From NCBI GenBank assembly GCA_016928495.1, contig JAFGKQ010000090.1:1-5398 (forward strand): a stretch of 5,398 bases of DNA. The letters run 5' to 3'. The DNA comes from Candidatus Fermentibacterales bacterium. Lineage in GTDB: Bacteria; Fermentibacterota; Fermentibacteria; Fermentibacterales; JAFGKQ01. A model generated the notes under the pieces. That model saw only the letters and a list, made by a program, of their open reading frames with translations. It did not search any database and was not told where the DNA came from. The position numbers were made by a program, and so were the translations under genes. Each line of letters starts with the position of its first letter. Position 1 is the first letter of the stretch. Shown one piece after another: positions 1-5,398 of this stretch.

Positions 1-1
1 C

Positions 2-1327
2 ATCAGCGGGCGGTTCCTGCCGGACAAGGCGATAGACGTCATGGACGAGGCTGGGGCCAAGGCCCGCCTGCGGCACGGCGCGATGCCTCCGGAGCTCGGG
101 GAGCTCGAAGAGCGCATCTCTGCTCTCGAGAAGGAGAAGGAGGACAGCTCCGACAGCCAGGATTTCGAGAGGGCCGCGGAGCTGCGCGATAGCATCAGGT
201 CGCTGGAGACCGAGTACGACGAGAAGCGGCGCGAATGGCTGGGCCAGCAGGACAGGGAGGTCGTGACCGTCGACACGGTCGCGGAGGTAGTGGCTGACAT
301 GACCGGGATCCCGACCAGTCGCGTGAGCGAGAGCGAGCTAGCTCAGCTCCTGGGCCTGGAGACCCGCATGCGCCAGCGCATCGTCGGCCAGGATGAGGCC
401 CTTCTGACCATAGCGCGGGCGATCAGACGCAGCCGAGTCGGGCTGAAGAACCCTCAGAGGCCGGTAGGCTCCTTCCTGTTCCTGGGGCCGTCGGGAGTGG
501 GCAAGACGGAGACCGCGAGAGCGCTTTCGGAGATGGTCTACGGCGATCACTCGTCCCTGATCAGGATCGACATGTCGGAGTATGGAGAGAAGTTCACCGG
601 ATCGAGGCTCGTGGGGGCCCCTCCGGGCTACGTGGGCTATGATGAGGGCGGTCAGCTCACCGAGCGGGTAAGGAGGAAGCCCTACTCGGTCGTGCTCCTG
701 GACGAGATCGAGAAGGCCCACACGGACCTCTTCAGCATCCTCCTGCAGGTGATGGACTACGGCAGGATGACCGACAGCTACGGAAGACACGTGGACTTCT
801 CCAACTGCATCATAATAATGACCAGCAATATCGCCGCCAGGGAGCTGCAGAACGAGAGCAGGCTCGGCTTCGGCACCCCCTCCCCCGAGGACAGGAAGGA
901 CAGGGTTCGCGAGGTCGTCCTGGAAGGAGTGAAGCGCTACTTCAACCCCGAGTTCCTCAACAGGCTCGACGAAGTGATCGTCTTCAACCCGCTGGATCGT
1001 GAGGCGATCCACCAGATCGTCGACATCCAGCTGAGAGAGGTGCGTGACCGCCTCTCCGAGAGGAAGATGACCCTTGTCCTCTCTCCGCCCGCCCAAAGCC
1101 TCCTCGCGGAGGAGGGATACGACGAGAAGTCCGGAGCAAGGCATCTTCAAAGGACCATTCAGAGGGTGGTCGAGGATCCCCTGGCCGACTGCCTCCTGCG
1201 GGGGGAGTTTTCCGACGGGGACGTGATCCAGGCCGAGCGTGCCGGAGAGGGCCTGGTCTTCTCGAGGGCCGGGGAGCACCACGGCAAGTCAAGGATCGTA
1301 GCCACCACCGGAAGCCAGGAGACTTGA
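2..1327 (+). CDS. clpC: ClpC-type AAA+ unfoldase, C-terminal part (5' end outside window)
   Basis: Cytoplasmic ATP-driven unfoldase that in known systems threads substrates into the ClpP protease. The frame is open from base 2, so the start lies upstream; 441 residues are visible. Residues 1-17 match the conserved end of the first AAA+ module (RFLPDKAID, then MDEA). Residues about 30-85 form a charged coiled coil with a UVR-like motif (DFERAAELRD), the M domain typical of ClpC; the Phe corresponding to B. subtilis F436 is present (residue 55). The second AAA+ module is complete: Walker A GPSGVGKT (162-169, bases 485-508), pore loop GYVG (209-212), Walker B LLDE (232-235), sensor-1 Asn (276, in MTSN), arginine finger (321, in NRLDE) and sensor-2 GAR (Arg 380). 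An LGF tripeptide at 288-290 sits where ClpP-binding loops occur, so a protease partner is likely. ClpB is excluded by the short linker and UVR motif; ClpE is less likely but the missing N-terminus prevents a final check. The stop overlaps the bamA start. Confidence 0.93.
   Translation: MSGRFLPDKAIDVMDEAGAKARLRHGAMPPELGELEERISALEKEKEDSSDSQDFERAAELRDSIRSLETEYDEKRREWLGQQDREVVTVDTVAEVVADMTGIPTSRVSESELAQLLGLETRMRQRIVGQDEALLTIARAIRRSRVGLKNPQRPVGSFLFLGPSGVGKTETARALSEMVYGDHSSLIRIDMSEYGEKFTGSRLVGAPPGYVGYDEGGQLTERVRRKPYSVVLLDEIEKAHTDLFSILLQVMDYGRMTDSYGRHVDFSNCIIIMTSNIAARELQNESRLGFGTPSPEDRKDRVREVVLEGVKRYFNPEFLNRLDEVIVFNPLDREAIHQIVDIQLREVRDRLSERKMTLVLSPPAQSLLAEEGYDEKSGARHLQRTIQRVVEDPLADCLLRGEFSDGDVIQAERAGEGLVFSRAGEHHGKSRIVATTGSQET
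1317..1327 (+). promoter_or_regulatory. clpC stop / bamA start overlap with AGGAG
   Basis: The bases TTGA at 1324-1327 hold both the TTG start of bamA and the TGA stop of clpC. AGGAG at 1317-1321 is the only Shine-Dalgarno-like run nearby, but it is just two bases from the TTG, closer than usual. No other start codon lies in the bamA frame in the preceding dozen codons, and the signal peptide begins right after the TTG. The arrangement suggests translational coupling, with ribosomes ending clpC restarting on bamA. Confidence 0.7.
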
Positions 1328-3573
1328 TCAGGGCCCTTCCCATCCTCCTCATCGCAGCCAGCCTTTCAGCACCGGGGGGGGCACAGGCTCTGCCTGTCGG
1401 CGAGGTCGTTGTAGAGGGCACCACTTTCGTGAGCGACTCGCTGCTGATAAGAACGCTGGGTCTCTCGACCGGGACTGCCTTCAGCCCCCTCCAGATCCGG
1501 TCCGGCGTCAGGGCCCTCTACTCTCTGGGCTACTTCAGCGCCATCGAGGTTCTCGTCGACTCCTCCTCCGGGCTGGCGAATCTCACGGTGTCCGTCGTCG
1601 AGAACAGGGTGCTCAGCGACTGGAGGCTGGAGAACCCCGGCGACCTCGATGATGACGATGTTCGCGAGGTCCTGACGCTTCTGCCCGGCCAGACGGTGTC
1701 TCTGTCGGACGTCGAGGACGCCATCTCGAGCATCGTCCATCTCTACCGCGAGGATCACAGGCACATGGCAGCCGTGGGCTTCAGGTGGGAGGAGCCCGAC
1801 TCCGACGGCAGGAGCGAGCTGGTCTTCGAGTGCGACGAGGGGCCCGACATACGAGTGGGCCGGATCGAGTTCAATGGCAATACCGCATTCGACGACGGCA
1901 AGCTCCGGGGAAGGATGAGCACGCACGAGGACGCTTTCCTCCGGTCCGGCCGCCTCAGGGAGAGCGAGCTCTCGGAGGACCTGCGGAAGATCGAGGAATT
2001 CTACCACGACCGCGGCTACCCGGATGCAAGGGTCACCGGCGTCGAGAGAAGCATGCTGGACGACGGGCGCCATCTTCTGATCGAGATCCTGGTCGATGAG
2101 GGGCCCTACTGCAGCTTCGGCGAGATAGGGTTCTCCGGCGGCAGGAGCCTTCCCGACAGCGTCCTTCGGCGGACCCTGGAGATCCGGGCCGGCCAGGAGT
2201 ACAGCAGGGAGGAGCTGGAGAAGACCTTGGACAACATCTACATCCAGCTCCACGACAGAGGCTACTTCTACGCGTCCGTGGAGGCCGACATCCGGAGATC
2301 CCCCGACCAGGCCGGGCTGCTGGACGTGGAGTTCACGATAGAGGAGGGCGAGAGGGCCAGCATCAGGAGGATCGAGATCGTCGGCAACACCCGCACGATG
2401 GACAACGTCATAAGGCGGGAGCTGACGGTCCGCCCGGGCGACCTCTTCCAGCGGAGCAAGCTCGTCAGGAGTGTTCGTAACATATACTATCTCAACTATT
2501 TCGATGACGTGGTCCCGGATTTCCGGATGCTCGAGGGCTCCTCCGACATAGACCTCATCATGGACGTGAGCGAGAAGAGCACGGGCCGTGCCGGAGTCGG
2601 CGTCGGCTACGGAGAGATAGACGGCCTGAACGGCTATCTGGAGTTCGGCGAGAGCAACCTGTTCGGCAGGGGCCAGAGCATCGGCGTGAACTACCAGTTC
2701 TCGAAGCGAAGGCACGACGTCCAGCTCAGCTTCACGGAGCCATGGCTCAGGGACACGCCCCTCTCACTCGGCGGTGAGCTCTTCCACATGACCCTCAACC
2801 GCACGGAGTACGACAGGAAGCGAGTAGGAGCGGCCGTGTCGGTTGGCAGGCCGCTTCCATGGTGGGACTACACGTCCGCGTCCGTCCGGTACCTGGTAGA
2901 AAGGGTGGACGTCTACAACATCACCGAGGACTCGACCAGCTTCTTCTACTCCCTGAGGGACGAGGACTGGCCTCAGTGGACGAGCGCCATACGCCTCAGG
3001 CTCGGTCGCGACAGCAGAGACAGGCAGGTCTTTCCCGGGGAAGGCTCCGTCAACTCCGTTACGGCGGAGTTCGCAGGCGGCGTGCTGGGCGGCGACATAG
3101 GGTACCAGAAGTACCTTCTGGACAGCAGCTGGTACATGACCACCTTCTGGAGGTTCATCTTCATGGCCCGGGTGAGGGCTGGCTACATAGCGGGCCTCGG
3201 AGGGGGGATACTCCCTGCCTACGAGCTGTTCGAGCTGGGCGGCACCGGCTTCTACGGCGTGAGGGGATACCCCGATCGCTCGATAGGGGCAGTGGAGGGC
3301 TTCGAGACGGTCGGCGGCAGGAGCATGCTCATCCTGACTGCCGAGTACAGGCTCAGGGTCATAGACCAGGTGCAGCTTGCCGTGTTCGCGGATGCCGGCA
3401 ACGCCTGGAGCTCACTGGCGGCCAGCGATTTCTCCGATCTCCACAGGGGAGCCGGACTGGGGATACGGGTCGAGGTCCCCATGCTCGGCATCATAGGCCT
3501 GGACTATGGCTACGGGTTCGACGGGCCCGATCGTGGATGGGAGCCCCACTTCCAGTTCGGAGCCTCCTTCTAG
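1324..3573 (+). CDS. bamA: Outer membrane protein assembly factor BamA (Omp85 family)
   Basis: Core of the machine that folds and inserts beta-barrel proteins into the outer membrane. The 749-residue product starts at TTG with a Sec signal peptide (hydrophobic core about residues 4-16, likely cleavage after AQA at 20-22; no lipobox Cys). Five POTRA domains follow at about 24-93, 94-174, 175-261, 262-343 and 344-418, with recurring POTRA signatures such as YSLGYF, DRGYPDARV, DRGYFYASV and YYLNYFDDV. The rest (about 419-749) is the C-terminal barrel, with the conserved loop-6 motif VRGY at 646-649 (bases 3259-3270) and a final Phe in FQFGASF, the usual beta-signal ending. Five POTRAs are the normal BamA number and argue against TamA or a two-partner secretion transporter. 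The barrel is about 330 residues against about 390 in E. coli, implying short surface loops. Upstream it overlaps clpC; downstream lies skp, its usual periplasmic partner gene. Confidence 0.96.
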   Translation: MIRALPILLIAASLSAPGGAQALPVGEVVVEGTTFVSDSLLIRTLGLSTGTAFSPLQIRSGVRALYSLGYFSAIEVLVDSSSGLANLTVSVVENRVLSDWRLENPGDLDDDDVREVLTLLPGQTVSLSDVEDAISSIVHLYREDHRHMAAVGFRWEEPDSDGRSELVFECDEGPDIRVGRIEFNGNTAFDDGKLRGRMSTHEDAFLRSGRLRESELSEDLRKIEEFYHDRGYPDARVTGVERSMLDDGRHLLIEILVDEGPYCSFGEIGFSGGRSLPDSVLRRTLEIRAGQEYSREELEKTLDNIYIQLHDRGYFYASVEADIRRSPDQAGLLDVEFTIEEGERASIRRIEIVGNTRTMDNVIRRELTVRPGDLFQRSKLVRSVRNIYYLNYFDDVVPDFRMLEGSSDIDLIMDVSEKSTGRAGVGVGYGEIDGLNGYLEFGESNLFGRGQSIGVNYQFSKRRHDVQLSFTEPWLRDTPLSLGGELFHMTLNRTEYDRKRVGAAVSVGRPLPWWDYTSASVRYLVERVDVYNITEDSTSFFYSLRDEDWPQWTSAIRLRLGRDSRDRQVFPGEGSVNSVTAEFAGGVLGGDIGYQKYLLDSSWYMTTFWRFIFMARVRAGYIAGLGGGILPAYELFELGGTGFYGVRGYPDRSIGAVEGFETVGGRSMLILTAEYRLRVIDQVQLAVFADAGNAWSSLAASDFSDLHRGAGLGIRVEVPMLGIIGLDYGYGFDGPDRGWEPHFQFGASF

Positions 3574-3577
3574 GCCC

Positions 3578-3592
3578 GCGGGGGCGTCCCGC
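3578..3592 (+). other. Small GC hairpin after bamA
   Basis: GCGGG at 3578-3582 pairs with CCCGC at 3588-3592 around a five-base loop (GGCGT); a further G-T pair would extend the stem inward. There is no run of T after it, so it is not a standard intrinsic terminator. It could slow 3'-5' RNA decay or merely reflect GC-rich DNA. Confidence 0.3.
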
Positions 3593-3628
3593 TGACAAGA
3601 GAGAGACGAAGAGAAGGAACAGGAACCC

Positions 3629-3645
3629 GGGAGGTGATTCGATTG
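3629..3645 (+). promoter_or_regulatory. Strong ribosome binding site fixing the skp start at TTG 3643
   Basis: GGGAGGTGAT at 3629-3638 matches the complement of the bacterial 16S rRNA 3' tail over nine bases (GGAGGTGAT). The GGAGG core at 3630-3634 is eight bases from TTG at 3643, which is ideal spacing. The in-frame GTG at 3634 lies inside this site and so cannot be served by it. The preceding bases 3597-3634 are nearly all purine and contain no T, so the leader should be largely unpaired and accessible. Confidence 0.8.
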
Positions 3646-4188
3646 GGAGAGACCAGGTCCATCATCCGTCATTTCGCTCGCGCGGTTCTTCCGCTATCGA
3701 TGATCCTCGCTTTCGCAGGGGCCTCCCCGGCTCAGGAGCTTGCTCTCGTCGACTCCGAGAGGATCTTCGACGAGCTGGGCGAGATCGCTGACGCAAGGGA
3801 GCTCCTCGAGAGCGAGATCGAGGAGTGGCAGGCGCACGCAGACTCTCTGGAAGAGACCATCAGGTCCATAGAGGAGGATCTCGACAGAACGCTCATGATG
3901 AGCCCGGAGAGGAGAATGGAGAGGGAGGCCCTGCTGCGTGAGAAGCAGGACGAGCTCGACCTCTTCGTAAGCTCGGTCTTCGGGCCCGGCGGAGAGATCG
4001 AGCGGCGGAACGAACAGCTCGTGAGCCCCATAGTAGCCAGGATCAACGAGGCCATCAGGGAAGTAGGCTTGGAGGAGGGCTACGCCCTGATACTCGATGT
4101 CGCCGACGGCGCGGTAGTCTACGCCGAGGAGGGCCTTGACATAACCGATCTGGTGCTCGAGAGGCTCGCCGAGGGTGGTGGCGAGTAG
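3643..4188 (+). CDS. skp: Skp/OmpH-family periplasmic chaperone
   Basis: Trimeric periplasmic chaperone that holds unfolded outer-membrane proteins on their way to the BAM complex. With the TTG start at 3643 the product is 181 residues; the longer GTG start at 3634 is rejected because it lies in the Shine-Dalgarno site. A signal peptide occupies residues 1-30 (basic start, hydrophobic core 14-27, likely cut after SPA). The mature protein opens with [12 protein letters not shown], the family's first strand and helix. It continues with a long charged coiled-coil hairpin (arms about 44-84 and 89-112, turn near Ser87-Pro88), then GPGG at 114-117, and ends with the strand-helix signature GYALILD ... 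[15 protein letters not shown]. The family match is clear. The charge is odd: I count about 42 acidic and 14 basic residues in the mature part, with a single Lys, whereas E. coli Skp is basic. The gene sits in the usual slot between bamA and lpxD. Confidence 0.93.
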   Translation: MGETRSIIRHFARAVLPLSMILAFAGASPAQELALVDSERIFDELGEIADARELLESEIEEWQAHADSLEETIRSIEEDLDRTLMMSPERRMEREALLREKQDELDLFVSSVFGPGGEIERRNEQLVSPIVARINEAIREVGLEEGYALILDVADGAVVYAEEGLDITDLVLERLAEGGGE

Positions 4189-4192
4189 CATG
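4171..4192 (+). promoter_or_regulatory. skp stop / lpxD start junction
   Basis: The skp TAG (4186-4188) and the lpxD ATG (4190-4192) are separated by one base. A G-rich run, GAGGGTGG at 4171-4178, lies inside the end of skp and is the only candidate ribosome binding site, spaced somewhat far at 11-14 bases. Termination-reinitiation coupling is the likely mode. An in-frame GTG at 4175 would add five residues (MVASS), but LpxD proteins normally begin with the short MxLxELA-type start that the ATG gives. Confidence 0.65.
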
Positions 4193-5257
4193 ACGCTGCG
4201 GGAGCTGGCCGGCCGCATAGGCGGCCGTCTGAAGAGCGGGACGACCGCTGACCGCGTCGTTGCCGGAGTCTCCACTCTCGAGGAGGCCGGTCCCGACGAG
4301 GTGTGCTACTTCGGCAACCCGAGGTACCGTAGCAAGCTGGCGACAACCAGGGCCCTCGCCGTGATCTGCACCAGCGAGGACACGCAGACCTCGGCCAGCG
4401 ACCTCATACTCGTGAAGGACGCCTACAGTTCCTTCCGAGAGGCCCTTCTGCTGTTCCAGCCGGACAGGAGCAGCGCCATGCTGGGCGGGGCGGGCCCCGG
4501 GTCAGCGGTTCATCCCTCGGCGAGGGTCCACCCCTCCGTCAGGCTGGGCCGCTTCGCCGTCATCGACAGGGACTGCGTCGTTGGTGAGAACACGATGATA
4601 GGGCACTGCTGCTGCCTGGGACCGGGGGTGATCGTTGGCAGCGACTGCACGCTCGGGCACAACGTCGTGCTGGAAGCGGGCACGAGACTGGGGGACAGGG
4701 TGATCCTCCACTCCGGCACCGTTCTGGGCTCGGACGGCTTCGGGTTCGTGCCGGATCCCTCGGGAGCCAGGAAGGTCCCGCAGAACGGCAACGTGGTCGT
4801 CCTGGACGATGTCGAGATCGGGGCGAACTGCGCCATCGACCGGGGAACCGCCGGAGACACCGTCATAGGGCCCGGGACGAAGCTAGACAACCTCGTGCAC
4901 TTGGCTCATAATGTCCGACTGGGTTCGTCCTGTATGCTCGCCGCGCAGGTGGGAATGGCCGGAAGCACCAGGGTCGGTGACCGGGTCATGTTCGGCGGGC
5001 AGGCCGGGATCACCGGGCATATCGGGATAGGGGACGATGCGGTAATCGGTGCCCAGGCCGGAGTGACGAAGGACGTCCGGGGCGGCACGACGGTCTCGGG
5101 CTACCCGGCCAGACCACACGAGAAGGCCAGAAGGATCGAGGCGGTGGTGTCGATGCTCCCGGAGATCCTGGACAGGCTCCGGAGGCTCGAGGGGCTGGCA
5201 CGGCCGATCTCACACGAAAGCGGGACCGATGAGTCTGAGGCAGACGACACTCGCTGA
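4190..5257 (+). CDS. lpxD: UDP-3-O-acylglucosamine N-acyltransferase LpxD
   Basis: Third enzyme of lipid A synthesis: it moves an acyl chain from acyl-ACP to the 2-amino group of UDP-3-O-acylglucosamine in the cytoplasm. From ATG 4190 the product is 355 residues. The N-terminal uridine-binding domain (about 1-100) begins [11 protein letters not shown] and carries the typical TLEEAGPDE and FGNPRY segments. From about 105 to 302 the chain is a left-handed parallel beta-helix of hexapeptide repeats (for example AVIDRD, VIVGSD, VIGAQA). The catalytic signature LAHNV places the active-site His at residue 240, the counterpart of E. coli His239, and IDRGTAGDT just before it is also characteristic. 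A C-terminal helix (about 306-340) follows SGYPA. The length is close to the family norm. Nine cysteines, three of them consecutive at 140-142, are unusual. It starts one base after skp and its end overlaps lpxC. Confidence 0.96.
   Translation: MTLRELAGRIGGRLKSGTTADRVVAGVSTLEEAGPDEVCYFGNPRYRSKLATTRALAVICTSEDTQTSASDLILVKDAYSSFREALLLFQPDRSSAMLGGAGPGSAVHPSARVHPSVRLGRFAVIDRDCVVGENTMIGHCCCLGPGVIVGSDCTLGHNVVLEAGTRLGDRVILHSGTVLGSDGFGFVPDPSGARKVPQNGNVVVLDDVEIGANCAIDRGTAGDTVIGPGTKLDNLVHLAHNVRLGSSCMLAAQVGMAGSTRVGDRVMFGGQAGITGHIGIGDDAVIGAQAGVTKDVRGGTTVSGYPARPHEKARRIEAVVSMLPEILDRLRRLEGLARPISHESGTDESEADDTR
5229..5257 (+). other. 29-base overlap of lpxD end and lpxC start
   Basis: ATG at 5229 opens the lpxC frame while lpxD reads on to TGA at 5255-5257. 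The overlap falls in the non-conserved, acidic tail of LpxD, so it costs no known LpxD function. Only a weak purine run (GGGA at 5222-5225) precedes the ATG, and I see no better start codon nearer the conserved GVGLH motif, so the ATG is the best choice. Coupled translation of the two lipid A enzymes is probable. Confidence 0.7.
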
Positions 5258-5398
5258 TACGGTTTCCTACAAGGGAGTAGGTCTCCATCTCGGCAAGGAG
5301 ACCGTCGTCTCCTTCGAACCGGCGCCGGCCGATACGGGCATCGTGTTCGTCCGGAGGGACCTTCCCGGCAGCCCTCGAGTGAAGGTGAGCTGCAAGAC
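5229..5398 (+). CDS. lpxC: UDP-3-O-acyl-N-acetylglucosamine deacetylase LpxC, N-terminal part (runs off window)
   Basis: Zinc-dependent deacetylase that performs the first committed step of lipid A synthesis, just before LpxD acts. Only 56 residues are visible. They carry the family's N-terminal signature: [13 protein letters not shown], then GVGLHLG at residues 16-22, followed by an [16 protein letters not shown] segment that matches the usual PAPANTGI-type stretch. The zinc-binding HxxxD and later His residues lie beyond the window, so catalytic integrity cannot be judged. In E. coli lpxC lies far from lpxD, in the division gene cluster. Adjacency here resembles groups such as Bacteroidetes, where lpxC is often fused to fabZ; whether this copy is fused cannot be seen. 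Confidence 0.93.
   Translation, partial: MSLRQTTLADTVSYKGVGLHLGKETVVSFEPAPADTGIVFVRRDLPGSPRVKVSCK

Noticed and set aside
335-344. Perfect 10-base palindrome GAGCTAGCTC
   Set aside because: It lies inside the conserved coding frame of clpC and encodes an ordinary Glu-Leu-Ala segment; there is no second copy or operator context.
338-1282. 314-codon minus-strand frame opposite clpC
   Set aside because: Antisense shadow; the conserved AAA+ motifs are all on the plus strand and the minus-strand product resembles nothing known to me.
1744-2577. Recurrent RGY/GYF-like repeats in bamA as a DNA repeat array
   Set aside because: The similarity is at protein level and follows the five POTRA domains; the DNA copies are diverged and need no separate repeat annotation.
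1366-2715. Long open frame of 449 codons on the minus strand inside bamA
   Set aside because: It is an antisense shadow of a GC-rich gene with strong codon bias. The product is low-complexity in V, L, A, E and D, with no recognisable domain, and the sense strand has full BamA motifs.
3578-3600. Intrinsic terminator after bamA
   Set aside because: The stem is only five pairs and is followed by a purine tract with no T run, so it lacks the key terminator element.
3593-3642. Promoter for skp in the intergenic gap (CTGACA-like -35)
   Set aside because: TGACA at 3593-3597 has no A/T-rich -10 element at a suitable distance; the downstream region is purine-rich and GC-rich. An unusual sigma factor cannot be excluded.
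2859-3791. 310-codon plus-strand frame overlapping the bamA end and skp start
   Set aside because: Out-of-frame, Arg- and Gly-rich translation crossing two clear genes; no ribosome site or domain supports it.
4175-4189. GTG 4175 as an upstream start of lpxD
   Set aside because: ATG 4190 gives the standard LpxD N-terminus; the extra residues have no family support and the GTG lies inside the G-rich run that may serve as the ribosome site.

Overview
The window holds a tightly packed, single-direction (+ strand) gene cluster for building the Gram-negative cell envelope. The order is clpC (3' part only), bamA, skp/ompH, lpxD, lpxC (5' part only). All five genes are recognisable from their protein motifs. 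I found no RNA genes, mobile elements, CRISPR arrays, integrase genes or long repeats. The only real intergenic space is 69 bases between bamA and skp. No stretch above 300 bases lacks a gene.

Organism: lipid A synthesis genes beside a BamA/Skp outer-membrane assembly pair mean a diderm with LPS. The DNA is GC-rich by eye, yet arginine is written mostly with AGG/AGA, and the rare isoleucine codon ATA is frequent. A ClpC-type (not ClpA-type) unfoldase lies upstream, and lpxC follows lpxD where Proteobacteria such as E. coli have fabZ. Together these point away from Gammaproteobacteria and towards an FCB-type or related candidate phylum (Fermentibacterota, Krumholzibacteriota, Eisenbacteria or Gemmatimonadota are the sort of lineage I mean). 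That placement is an inference of low certainty.

Layout: bases 2-1327 encode the end of the first AAA+ module, the coiled-coil M/UVR region and the complete second AAA+ module of ClpC. Its stop codon overlaps the TTG start of bamA (1324-3573), which encodes a signal peptide, five POTRA domains and an Omp85 barrel. After a short leader with a small GC hairpin and a purine-rich tract comes skp (3643-4188), with a very strong ribosome binding site and a TTG start. lpxD (4190-5257) starts one base after the skp stop. lpxC starts at 5229 inside the end of lpxD and runs off the window.

How they fit together: BamA inserts beta-barrel proteins into the outer membrane, Skp carries those clients through the periplasm, and LpxC and LpxD carry out successive early steps of lipid A synthesis for the same membrane. 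ClpC is a cytoplasmic unfoldase that normally feeds ClpP. Its overlap with bamA is the least expected link here. I see no wholly new system. The points most worth checking are the clpC-bamA coupling, the strongly acidic Skp, the lpxC position (possible lpxC-fabZ fusion downstream) and the cysteine-rich LpxD.
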